Positions 1 to 7,267 of a stretch of 64,000 nucleotides of DNA are shown here, one piece after another. The position numbers and the translations under genes are program-made. The stretch spans positions 3,472,001-3,536,000 of the forward strand of contig OY782875.1 in assembly GCA_963678565.1 (NCBI GenBank), read 5' to 3'. Position 1 is the first letter of the stretch. The number at the start of each line of letters is the position of its first letter. The notes beneath the pieces were generated by a model. That model saw only the letters and a program-made list of their open reading frames with translations, made no database searches and had not been told where the DNA came from. The stretch comes from SKHV01 sp963678565 (GTDB lineage Bacteria; Bacteroidota; Bacteroidia; Bacteroidales; Prolixibacteraceae).

Positions 1-2038
1 AGCCATCGAGCATGGTTACTAAATTTCCGATTTGAGAAGCTTCAGTTGGCCCTAACGATTTTGGTACAATCGAGAAAGTATTTGAAATTCCATCCATTGA
101 ATCGCGGTAATCAATTTTAGCCACCGAATTTAATGATGCAATCGCACCGTGGGTATCGCGCCCGTGCATCGGATTGGCACCGGGTGCAAAGGCAACCCCT
201 TTTTCACGACCGTCGGGGGTAGCTCCTGTTTTCTTACCATAAACCACATTCGAGGTAATGGTTAAAACCGAAAGCGTTGGATTTGCATTTTTATAAACCG
301 GAAGGGTTTGTAATTCCTTGCTAAAATGAGCAACTACATCGCGCGCAATAAAATCAACACGATCATCGTCGTTTCCGTATTTTGGATAATCTCCTGCAAT
401 TTGGAAATCAACTGTTAAACCATCTTCATTACGAATTGGTTTCACTTTGGCATGCTTAATTGCTGAAAGCGAATCGGCAACAATCGATAATCCGGCAATA
501 CCATAGGCCAAGTTAATTCTTGGATTGGTATCAATCAGCGCCATTTGAGCCTTTTCGTAATAGTATTTATCGTGCATGTAGTGAATGATGTTCATCGATT
601 CGTTGTACACACGTGCCACTTCTTTCATGGCTAGCTTGAAATTGGCAATTACTTTATCATAATCGAGGTACTCTTCTTCCAAATATGGAATTCCATCGAT
701 CATTTGAGTTCCGGTCATTTCGCACTGCCCCTTGTTGATGGCTAGCAATAAAGTTTTAGCCAAATTGGTACGTGCCCCGAAAAACTGAATGTGCTTTCCT
801 AATTCTTGAAACGAAACACAACAAGCAATTCCATAATCGTCGGAACTACAGCTGTTTCTCATCAAGTCGTCGTTCTCGTATTGAATTGACGAGGTATCGA
901 TCGAAACTTTCGCACAGAATTCTTTAAATCCTTTCGGCAACATATTCGACCAAAGCACGGTAATATTTGGCTCGGGCGATGGGCCTAAATTGTATAGGGT
1001 ATTCAAAAAGCGGAAAGCTGTTTTGGTAACTTTGGTTCTTCCATCGAACAACATGCCCCCAATCGATTCGGTAACCCAAGTAGGGTCGCCGGCAAAGATT
1101 TGCTCATAAGCTTCCATGCGCAAATGACGCACCATACGCAACTTCATCACAAATTGGTCGATGTATTCTTGGGCTTCAACTTCGGTAATTGCACCGCTTT
1201 CAAGATCTTTTTGAATATAGATATCTAAAAATGAAGAAACACTTCCTAAAGACATGGCAGCTCCGTCTTGCTCTTTAACCGCCGCAAGGTAAGCCATGTA
1301 GGTCCATTGAACAGCCTCACGACCGTTTTCAGCCGGACGCGAAAGATCAAGATCGTAGCGTTTCCCCATCCCGATCATTTCGTTCAATGCTTTGATTTGT
1401 TCGGCAACTTCTTCTCGTAAACGAATAGTTGCATCGGTCATTGGACCAGTAATTCCTTCTAAGTCTTTCTTTTTGGCTTCAATCAAAAAATTAATTCCAT
1501 AAAGCGCCACACGACGGTAATCGCCAATAATTCGGCCACGGGCATAATTATCGGGCAATCCGGTAAGAAATCCTAACGATCTGAATTTTCTAATTTCGCT
1601 TGTGTAAGCATCAAAAACGCCATCGTTGTGCGTTTTCACGTAGTTGGCAAATGCATTGTCCACCTTATCGGATGGTTTTAAGCCATGTTCGTACAAAGCC
1701 TTTTGCACCACTTTATAACCACCATAAGGCTTCATGGCACGTTTAAGCAATTCGTCGGTTTGTAAACCCACAATTACCTCTTTGTCTTTGTCGATATAAC
1801 CAGCTGCAAATGAATTAACCATTGAAACAGTTTCCACATCAACATTTCGCAAACCATTACGCTCACGTTCTTCCTTCAATGCGACTTTACATTGTTCCCA
1901 CAATGCTTTCGTATTATCTGTTGGTCCAGATAAAAACTGATGATCGCCCTCGTAAGGTTTCACATTTAGTGACACAAAATCGCGGACATTAACCGCTTTT
2001 TTCCATGCTCCCTCAACAAAGAAATTCTTCTCTCCCAT
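1..2038 (-). CDS. pflB: Pyruvate formate-lyase (formate C-acetyltransferase), C-terminus cut by window edge
   Basis: Glycyl-radical enzyme that splits pyruvate with CoA into acetyl-CoA and formate in the anaerobic cytoplasm. The reading frame opens at ATG 2036-2038 (MGEKNFFVEGAWKKAV) and stays open to base 1, giving 679 complete codons of an expected ~745. The catalytic cysteine pair is visible as GIACCVS, Cys406-Cys407. The C-terminal glycine-radical loop (RVSGYAVRF type) lies beyond the left edge, so it could not be checked, and the activating enzyme PflA is not in the window. The small CxxC protein at 2062-2424 lies 23 bases upstream on the same strand and is probably co-transcribed. The identification is firm because the length, the CC motif and the surrounding sequence fit PflB rather than a diol dehydratase relative. 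Confidence 0.96.
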   Translation of the reverse strand, partial: MGEKNFFVEGAWKKAVNVRDFVSLNVKPYEGDHQFLSGPTDNTKALWEQCKVALKEERERNGLRNVDVETVSMVNSFAAGYIDKDKEVIVGLQTDELLKRAMKPYGGYKVVQKALYEHGLKPSDKVDNAFANYVKTHNDGVFDAYTSEIRKFRSLGFLTGLPDNYARGRIIGDYRRVALYGINFLIEAKKKDLEGITGPMTDATIRLREEVAEQIKALNEMIGMGKRYDLDLSRPAENGREAVQWTYMAYLAAVKEQDGAAMSLGSVSSFLDIYIQKDLESGAITEVEAQEYIDQFVMKLRMVRHLRMEAYEQIFAGDPTWVTESIGGMLFDGRTKVTKTAFRFLNTLYNLGPSPEPNITVLWSNMLPKGFKEFCAKVSIDTSSIQYENDDLMRNSCSSDDYGIACCVSFQELGKHIQFFGARTNLAKTLLLAINKGQCEMTGTQMIDGIPYLEEEYLDYDKVIANFKLAMKEVARVYNESMNIIHYMHDKYYYEKAQMALIDTNPRINLAYGIAGLSIVADSLSAIKHAKVKPIRNEDGLTVDFQIAGDYPKYGNDDDRVDFIARDVVAHFSKELQTLPVYKNANPTLSVLTITSNVVYGKKTGATPDGREKGVAFAPGANPMHGRDTHGAIASLNSVAKIDYRDSMDGISNTFSIVPKSLGPTEASQIGNLVTMLDG

Positions 2039-2061
2039 ATCGAATTTAATTTATGTATTCT

Positions 2062-2424
2062 TTAATTATAACAAAGGTTTGAAATAACTGTTCGGTTTTT
2101 AACAAATGGCAAATTGAAATCCTGCATCGTATTGAATGCAAATAGCTCCTTTATTTCTTTAATTTCATCGCTTGAAAAACTTAACAGAAGATTTTTATGA
2201 TTTATTGGTATTCTAATTTTTTTCGTTGAATTCATCGAATCGTTCAACGAGGCCCAATAGTGTTCGTCCAAGTTTAAAAAATAATTCTTAAACTGAAGAA
2301 ATTCTTCTTTTGAAAATGAAAAACTGAGATTTTTAAAATCGAAATGAATGTCGCCACACTTTGAGCACTTGTATACTTTACCATTAATTGATTGACCGTA
2401 AATTATTTCTTTTGCATTCTCCAT
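2062..2424 (-). CDS. Small CxxC protein, DUF6686-like
   Basis: A 120-residue cytoplasmic protein of unknown function. An N-terminal CSKCG motif (about residues 20-24) is followed by HFDFKNLSFSFSKEEFLQF, a pattern I associate with the Bacteroidota family DUF6686; this is recalled by eye, not searched. Only one CxxC pair is present in the N-terminal half, with a lone Cys near the C-terminus, so any metal site would need histidines or a dimer. It sits directly upstream of pflB with a 23-base gap and no terminator, behind a TAnnTTTG promoter at 2483-2490. It may therefore be made together with pyruvate formate-lyase. No signal peptide or membrane segment is seen. Function is not inferred. Confidence 0.75.
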   Translation of the reverse strand: MENAKEIIYGQSINGKVYKCSKCGDIHFDFKNLSFSFSKEEFLQFKNYFLNLDEHYWASLNDSMNSTKKIRIPINHKNLLLSFSSDEIKEIKELFAFNTMQDFNLPFVKNRTVISNLCYN

Positions 2425-2482
2425 AAACCATTCTATTTTGACTAGTTCAAAATAAAGCTTATTTCAAATTGTAAACAATCAC

Positions 2483-2520
2483 CAAAAGTAGTGGTTTTTA
2501 CTACCACGAAAGTAGGTCAA
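2483..2520 (-). promoter_or_regulatory. Probable promoter of the CxxC protein-pflB operon, with inverted repeat in the spacer
   Basis: On the minus strand TACTTTTG (2490 to 2483) matches the Bacteroidota -7 consensus TAnnTTTG. Immediately upstream, GTGGT-N7-ACCAC forms a small inverted repeat that would lie between the -33 and -7 regions, a position suited to a repressor. No clear TTTG -33 box is present. The next ATG downstream is that of the CxxC protein. Confidence 0.45.
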
Positions 2521-2557
2521 TAGTCATAATCGGGTAGAAAAGGAAGCAAATTAATAA

Positions 2558-3913
2558 TTATCTAATCCAGACACTTTTTATGTTGCAAAATTCTTTGATC
2601 CCGTAATTGGCTAACTCGCGACCAAAACCCGAGTTTTTTATCCCTCCAAAAGGCAATCGAGGATCGGATTTTACCAAACCATTTACAAACACAGCTCCAG
2701 CTTCGATTTTTCGGGCAATGTCCTCCCCTTTTTTTAAGTTTTCGGTCCAAACAGCAGCACCTAAACCAAACAAACTATCATTTGCCTTTTCGATGGCCTC
2801 CGTTTCATCTTCAACTTTGATGAGCGCAATCACGGGTCCAAAAGTTTCTTCATCGAAAACGGGCATACCCTGTTCTACATTTTCAATTAGCGTTATAGGA
2901 TAAAAGCAACCTTTCTCAGCAATTTCGCCACCAATTGTAACGCTTGCTCCCATTGCTTTCGAACGAATGACCTGATCGTGCACTTCTTCTACAAAATTTC
3001 GTTGCGATAAGGGTGCGATGGTGGTTGCTTTATCCATTGGATCGCCGGCCTGAAAAGTTTTAATCTTCGCATGTAAAATAGATTTAAACGCCTCATAAAC
3101 CGAAGATTCAACAAAGAACCTTTTGGCTGCAATACAAGTTTGCCCGGTGGTTAACATGCGTGAAGTTAACCCCACTGAAGCAGCTTCGTCCAAATTGGCA
3201 TCGTTTAAAACAATACACGGGTCGGAGCCCCCCAATTCGAGCACCGATTTTTTTAAATACTTTCCGGCTGCGGCTGCCACTTTGCTTCCTGCATATTCGC
3301 TTCCGGTTAAAGTTACAGCAGCCACCTTGGCGTTGGCTATAACTGCTTCCACTTTTGCTGATCCGATTACCAAAATATCAAAAGTATGTTTCGGAAATCC
3401 GGCTTCTGTAAATATCGATTCTATTGCCAAGGCGCAACCTTGCACATTGGATGCATGCTTGAGCAATCCGGTATTTCCGGCCATTAAGGCAGGAGCTGCA
3501 AATCGAAAAACTTGCCAAAACGGATAATTCCAAGGCATTACCGCCAATACTGGCCCAATTGGTTCGAACACGGCCATACTTTTCTGAGCATCGGTTTTTA
3601 TAGGCTCATCAGCTAAAAAAGATTCGGCATTTTCGGCATAATATTCACAAACCCAGGCACATTTTTCAACTTCAGCAATCGATTCAGCAATTCGCTTTCC
3701 CATTTCAAGCGTTATTAACTTTGCCAATTCGGCTTTTCGTTTGCGCAAAATTGCTGCAGCTTTGTACATCAGTTTAGATCGCTCTTCAAACCCAGTATTT
3801 CTCCAATTCAGCCAAGTAGAATAATTCTTACTAATAATTTCATTTACTTTTTCAGAAGAAAATTCGGGATAGCTTGCTAAAAGTTGATTGTTATATGGAT
3901 TGATCGATTGCAT
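2558..3913 (-). CDS. NAD(P)-dependent aldehyde dehydrogenase, succinate-semialdehyde dehydrogenase-like
   Basis: A 451-residue soluble enzyme of the aldehyde dehydrogenase superfamily that oxidises an aldehyde to the acid. Landmarks are MPWNYPFWQ (catalytic Asn129), LELGGSDPCIVL (general base Glu226), GQTCIAAKRF (nucleophile Cys260), and EETFGPV and PFGGIKNSGFGRE near the C-terminus. The short N-terminus starting at INPYNNQLL and the LGGSDP variant resemble the E. coli Sad/YneI type of succinate-semialdehyde dehydrogenase. The substrate cannot be read from sequence alone. It ends about 130 bases upstream of the CxxC protein-pflB unit and diverges from the HisI-like gene. No 4-aminobutyrate or 4-hydroxybutyrate genes are nearby to support a succinate-semialdehyde role. 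Confidence 0.88.
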   Translation of the reverse strand: MQSINPYNNQLLASYPEFSSEKVNEIISKNYSTWLNWRNTGFEERSKLMYKAAAILRKRKAELAKLITLEMGKRIAESIAEVEKCAWVCEYYAENAESFLADEPIKTDAQKSMAVFEPIGPVLAVMPWNYPFWQVFRFAAPALMAGNTGLLKHASNVQGCALAIESIFTEAGFPKHTFDILVIGSAKVEAVIANAKVAAVTLTGSEYAGSKVAAAAGKYLKKSVLELGGSDPCIVLNDANLDEAASVGLTSRMLTTGQTCIAAKRFFVESSVYEAFKSILHAKIKTFQAGDPMDKATTIAPLSQRNFVEEVHDQVIRSKAMGASVTIGGEIAEKGCFYPITLIENVEQGMPVFDEETFGPVIALIKVEDETEAIEKANDSLFGLGAAVWTENLKKGEDIARKIEAGAVFVNGLVKSDPRLPFGGIKNSGFGRELANYGIKEFCNIKSVWIR

Positions 3914-3990
3914 TGTGCTCGGTTTTTGTTTTCAACTCGAATTTAACAAATAAGAAAAAACTATTGTATTTTAGCTGCAAAGAAATCGCT

Positions 3991-4380
3991 ATGTCGAAAG
4001 AATATACCAATGAATTTTTACTGGACTTTGGTTTGGATGGTCAAAAATTAATTCCAGTAGTTACTCAGGATGCCAACACAAAAGATGTTTTAATCCTTTC
4101 GTTTGTAAATAAGCAAGCGTTTGAAGAAACAGTAAGAAGCAATTATGCTACGTTTTGGAGTCGTAGCCGAAACGAACTTTGGAAAAAAGGATTAACCAGT
4201 GGAGATCTACTTCGAATTGAAGAGATTAGAATTAATTGCGAGCAAAACTCTTTGTTGTATTTGGTTACCCCCGAAGGGAAAGGTGCTTGCCATGCAAAGA
4301 AAGAAGATGGTAATCCACATACCAGTTGCTATTATAGAAAAATAACTCCGGATGGAGATTTAAAAGAAATAGAAAGATAA
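3991..4380 (+). CDS. HisI-like (phosphoribosyl-AMP cyclohydrolase family) protein with altered metal motif
   Basis: 129 residues. The ATG at 3991 is preferred over a TTG at 3913, because the latter overlaps the divergent aldehyde dehydrogenase start and adds residues unlike the family. HisI hydrolyses phosphoribosyl-AMP in histidine synthesis. The fold signature is clear: FWSRSRNELWKKGLTSGD (56-72) and the three cysteines Cys83, Cys100 (ACH) and Cys113 (SCYYR). Two features are odd. The usual DCDGD metal motif reads NCEQN (82-86), and the CH-to-C spacing is 12 residues instead of about 5-6. No other his gene is nearby and no HisE domain is fused. It may be a divergent paralogue with another substrate; a true histidine-pathway role is uncertain. 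Confidence 0.8.
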   Translation: MSKEYTNEFLLDFGLDGQKLIPVVTQDANTKDVLILSFVNKQAFEETVRSNYATFWSRSRNELWKKGLTSGDLLRIEEIRINCEQNSLLYLVTPEGKGACHAKKEDGNPHTSCYYRKITPDGDLKEIER

Positions 4381-4385
4381 AATAA

Positions 4386-4413
4386 AAGGGCTTCAAAATC
4401 GAAGTCCTTTTTT
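4386..4413. terminator. Bidirectional intrinsic terminator between HisI-like gene and DUF3078 gene
   Basis: GGGCTTC-aaaatc-GAAGTCC hairpin (one G:T pair) flanked by an A-run on the left and a T-run on the right, between two convergent genes. It can terminate in either direction. Confidence 0.75.
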
Positions 4414-4419
4414 ATCTAT

Positions 4420-5283
4420 TTAAAATTTCACTGCCAATCCAACACCTAACATTTGCTTGAATTGCCCTTGAGCGACTTTATTTCCAGCGTCATTTAAGGT
4501 TTTCACATTGTCGTCGTAAATGTAGTGCGAATTGATTTTTGCATTCAAGTACGAATTAATTTTCATATCCAATTCCACTTTCCAGTCTACATCAATATTC
4601 TGCGGATTATCCAAATAGTTTGAAAACAATCCTAAAGTAGAAGAGAAAGTTACATTTTCAGCCAATTCAAATTTTGTAGATGCATTAATGTAAGCTCCTA
4701 ATTCGAAACGAGTTGAACCATCCACATCAACACCATAATCGGCTCTTAAATTCTCATCAATAACCGTGGTTGCTTTTCCGGTTAATGGCGACAATACTGC
4801 TGAAAATTTATCAGAAGGTTTGTAATCCATACCCACAGCTAAAGTTGTGTATGCAGGTGCTAACAAGTTTGAGATTAAATTCAAATTTTCGGCATCTGAA
4901 TAACCAGGAGCAAATTGAGATTTAAAACTCAAGAGTGCAGAATAATACCAAACTTCACTTGCTTTGATCCCCAGTTTTGATTCGAGATCGATCAAGTCAT
5001 CATTTTTTTGCAAGGGCTTTTCTTTTTGTTTGGTTAATCCATACCCGAACTCTAATTGATTGTCCCAAGTTGTATTGTCCTTTTTGTATTTGGCAAAAAG
5101 TTGCAAATTTGAAACCCCCGAAACGGTATTTACACCACCAGCTGCCCAATTCGAGAATGAAACCTGAGAGAAATTAATAGAAGCAGATCCACCTTTTTTC
5201 CAAACAGATTCTTCGGCTTCTTGCGCAAACAAAGCAACTGACGTTAAAAACAATCCTGCCAGTACAATTAGTATTTTCTTCAT
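4420..5283 (-). CDS. DUF3078-type outer-membrane beta-barrel protein
   Basis: 287 residues with a clear Sec signal peptide (residues 1-20, ending LFAQ). The mature start, EESVWKKGGSASINFSQVS, followed by NWAAGG and the alternating hydrophobic pattern of beta strands, is typical of the Bacteroidota family DUF3078. The chain ends in -KF, the terminal aromatic expected for a BAM-inserted barrel. It should reside in the outer membrane; no ligand or transport substrate is known to me. It is monocistronic: a bidirectional terminator lies just downstream (4386-4413), and the mscS stop codon is about 55 bases upstream on the same strand, so read-through from mscS is possible. The family call is by motif recognition, not search. 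Confidence 0.85.
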   Translation of the reverse strand: MKKILIVLAGLFLTSVALFAQEAEESVWKKGGSASINFSQVSFSNWAAGGVNTVSGVSNLQLFAKYKKDNTTWDNQLEFGYGLTKQKEKPLQKNDDLIDLESKLGIKASEVWYYSALLSFKSQFAPGYSDAENLNLISNLLAPAYTTLAVGMDYKPSDKFSAVLSPLTGKATTVIDENLRADYGVDVDGSTRFELGAYINASTKFELAENVTFSSTLGLFSNYLDNPQNIDVDWKVELDMKINSYLNAKINSHYIYDDNVKTLNDAGNKVAQGQFKQMLGVGLAVKF

Positions 5284-5337
5284 TTTTATAAATGTTTTAT
5301 TATCAAACGACCTTGCGAATTAAGATCTAGATTCGTT

Positions 5338-6162
5338 CTACTTTAATTGATTTAAATGTACATCCATTTGTGGATAAGGAATATTAATTCCGCTTTTCTT
5401 GAATGCTACAAATACAGTTTCGGTCATGTAGAAATAAGTTGGCCAATAGTTGGCCGAATTAACCCAAACACGCACCACAATATTCACCGAGCTATCGCCC
5501 AATTCTTTGATCGCGATAAAAGGCTCAGGATCAGAAAGCACATTTTCATAGGAATTAGCAATATCGCGAATTATTTGTTTTGCTTTTTCAACATCATCAT
5601 CGTAGCCAATTCCAAAAGTTAGATCAACACGGCGTGTCGCTTCCTTAGAAAAATTCACAATCGATTCAGAATAAATTTTACCATTGGGAACAATGATAAT
5701 TCTGTTATCGGGGGTATTCAGAATGGTATTAAAAATTTGAATTTCTTTTACCGAGCCCGAATGCCCCATCGCTTCAATATAGTCGCCAACTTTAAACGGT
5801 TTGAAAATCATCACCATCACTCCGCCAGCAAAATTTTGTAAAGTTCCAGATAATGCCATACCTACGGCTAAACCAGCAGCACCAAGAATTGCTATAAACG
5901 AAGTCATTTCTATTTCGAGGATGGTCATTACACTAATAACCAACAGAACTTTTAGCAGTATACTCAAAAAAGACTTTATAAATCCTTTTAATCCGGGATC
6001 GTCTACTTTGCTATCAATTGCTTTAGCTGTTGCTTTTACAATTATTTTTATAACCCAAAGACCGACAATCAGTACAACCAATGCACCTAGGACTTTTAAT
6101 CCGTATTCAGTAACATAACCCGAAATCAGCGAAATTATGTCATCCAATTTTTCTTCACTCAT
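5338..6162 (-). CDS. mscS: Small-conductance mechanosensitive channel, MscS family
   Basis: 274 residues, a normal length for E. coli-type MscS. It opens under membrane tension to release solutes during hypo-osmotic shock. Three transmembrane helices lie in the first ~130 residues (around 20-45, 62-85 and 90-120). The pore helix is Gly/Ala-rich (AILGAAGLAVGMALSGTLQNFAGGVM), followed by the beta domain signature FKPFKVGDYIEAMGHSGSVKEI and NTPDNRIIIVPNGKIYSESIVNFS. The C-terminal alpha/beta domain ends at INIPYPQMDVHLNQLK. It lies alone between prmA and the DUF3078 gene. The pore-helix glycines and alanines look intact, so a working channel is expected. Confidence 0.95.
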   Translation of the reverse strand: MSEEKLDDIISLISGYVTEYGLKVLGALVVLIVGLWVIKIIVKATAKAIDSKVDDPGLKGFIKSFLSILLKVLLVISVMTILEIEMTSFIAILGAAGLAVGMALSGTLQNFAGGVMVMIFKPFKVGDYIEAMGHSGSVKEIQIFNTILNTPDNRIIIVPNGKIYSESIVNFSKEATRRVDLTFGIGYDDDVEKAKQIIRDIANSYENVLSDPEPFIAIKELGDSSVNIVVRVWVNSANYWPTYFYMTETVFVAFKKSGINIPYPQMDVHLNQLK

Positions 6163-6317
6163 TTTATATAATTTAAAAAGTAATTTTTCTCGTCAAGATA
6201 CAAAACATCAAAATACGATGCTCTATCTTACAATATTTTGATATTATAAAAAGAAATCTAAAGAAATTGTTCACAATATGGTTTATGAACATATCGAAAA
6301 ATAAATGCGAAGATTAA

Positions 6318-7148
6318 TTATCGCTCAAAAATAGCAACGACCCAATTATTTTTTGAAGCATGTGAATTAAATTGCAATTCCTCTTTTAATGCAGCATTTT
6401 TTATATCTTCCAAATCTTGGGTATAAAAACCACTAAGAAATAGTTTAGATCCCGAATGCATCACCGAAGCATATTTTGACATATCGTTAATCAGCACATT
6501 TTTGTGAATATTGGCGAAAACGATATCGTATTGCTCCTTCCCCAGCAAAGATGCATCGCCCAATAAACCTTCAATGTTAGGACATTTATTGATTTCTGCA
6601 TTTTCAACGGTCGATTCATACGCCCATTTATCGATATCGATGGCTTTAATTTTTTCGGCTCCTTTCATCGATGCCAGAATTGAAAGCACACCGGTTCCAC
6701 AGCCCATGTCTAAAACCGTTTTTCCCTCAAAATCCATCTCCAATATTTGTTCCATCACCAAAGACGTGGTTTCGTGATTTCCGGTACCAAAGGCCATTTT
6801 AGGTTCAATCACAATTTCGTATTTAGCAATCGGATAATCTTTATGAAATGGCGCACGAATTAAACACTGATTACTAATCAATAAGGGTTGAAAGTAGTTT
6901 TTTTCCCATACCTCATTCCAGTTCTGTTCAGGAATTAACTCTACCTCATATTCTAAACTGAACATTGGTTGAAACATTTCATTAACAAGTAAAGACTCAT
7001 TCCAAAGAGGAGCAGGAATGAAAGCTTCCAAATGATCATCTTCTTCTACAAAACTATCAAAACCAAGCTCGCCAACACTTGCCATAAACACATCACGAAA
7101 ATCCTGTGTGTCGGGATTTAATTTTACTGTTACCTTTTGATAGTCCAT
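6318..7148 (-). CDS. prmA: Ribosomal protein L11 methyltransferase
   Basis: 276 residues. PrmA trimethylates ribosomal protein L11 using S-adenosylmethionine. The N-terminal substrate-recognition part (1-115) includes EQNWNEVWEKNYFQP, and FGTGNHETT (about 120-128) is the PrmA hallmark. The SAM-binding motif I is VLDMGCGTGVLSILA, followed by IKAIDIDKWAYEST and the DIVFANIHKNVL motif (the NPPF-like region of this family). It is read from the same strand as pheT, but a 65-base nested palindrome separates them, so co-transcription is uncertain. Ordinary housekeeping gene with no missing motif. Confidence 0.94.
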   Translation of the reverse strand: MDYQKVTVKLNPDTQDFRDVFMASVGELGFDSFVEEDDHLEAFIPAPLWNESLLVNEMFQPMFSLEYEVELIPEQNWNEVWEKNYFQPLLISNQCLIRAPFHKDYPIAKYEIVIEPKMAFGTGNHETTSLVMEQILEMDFEGKTVLDMGCGTGVLSILASMKGAEKIKAIDIDKWAYESTVENAEINKCPNIEGLLGDASLLGKEQYDIVFANIHKNVLINDMSKYASVMHSGSKLFLSGFYTQDLEDIKNAALKEELQFNSHASKNNWVVAIFER

Positions 7149-7179
7149 TGTTGCAGTTTTTAATATTCTTTTATAAAAT

Positions 7180-7244
7180 AAGATCCTGAAATAAATTCAG
7201 GATGACGTTTTATCAGGGTCATCCTGAACCTCTTACAGGATCTT
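7180..7244. repeat. Nested palindromic repeat element (REP/MITE-like)
   Basis: Two 27-base arms (7180-7206 and 7218-7244) are inverted copies of one another: AAGATCCTG, 7 variable bases, TTCAGGATGAC. Within each arm ATCCTG and CAGGAT also pair, so the element can fold as one long hairpin or as two small ones. The core resembles a dispersed intergenic repeat I recall from other Bacteroidota genomes. It lies between pheT and prmA. No second copy was seen in this window. Confidence 0.7.
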
Positions 7245-7267
7245 AAACTTCAATAATTTAATCTATT

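Noticed and set aside
2440..2557. FNR-type site (TTGAT-N4-ATCAA) upstream of the pflB operon
   Set aside because: Only a short ATTGT/ACAAT inverted repeat is present, too weak to call an FNR site.
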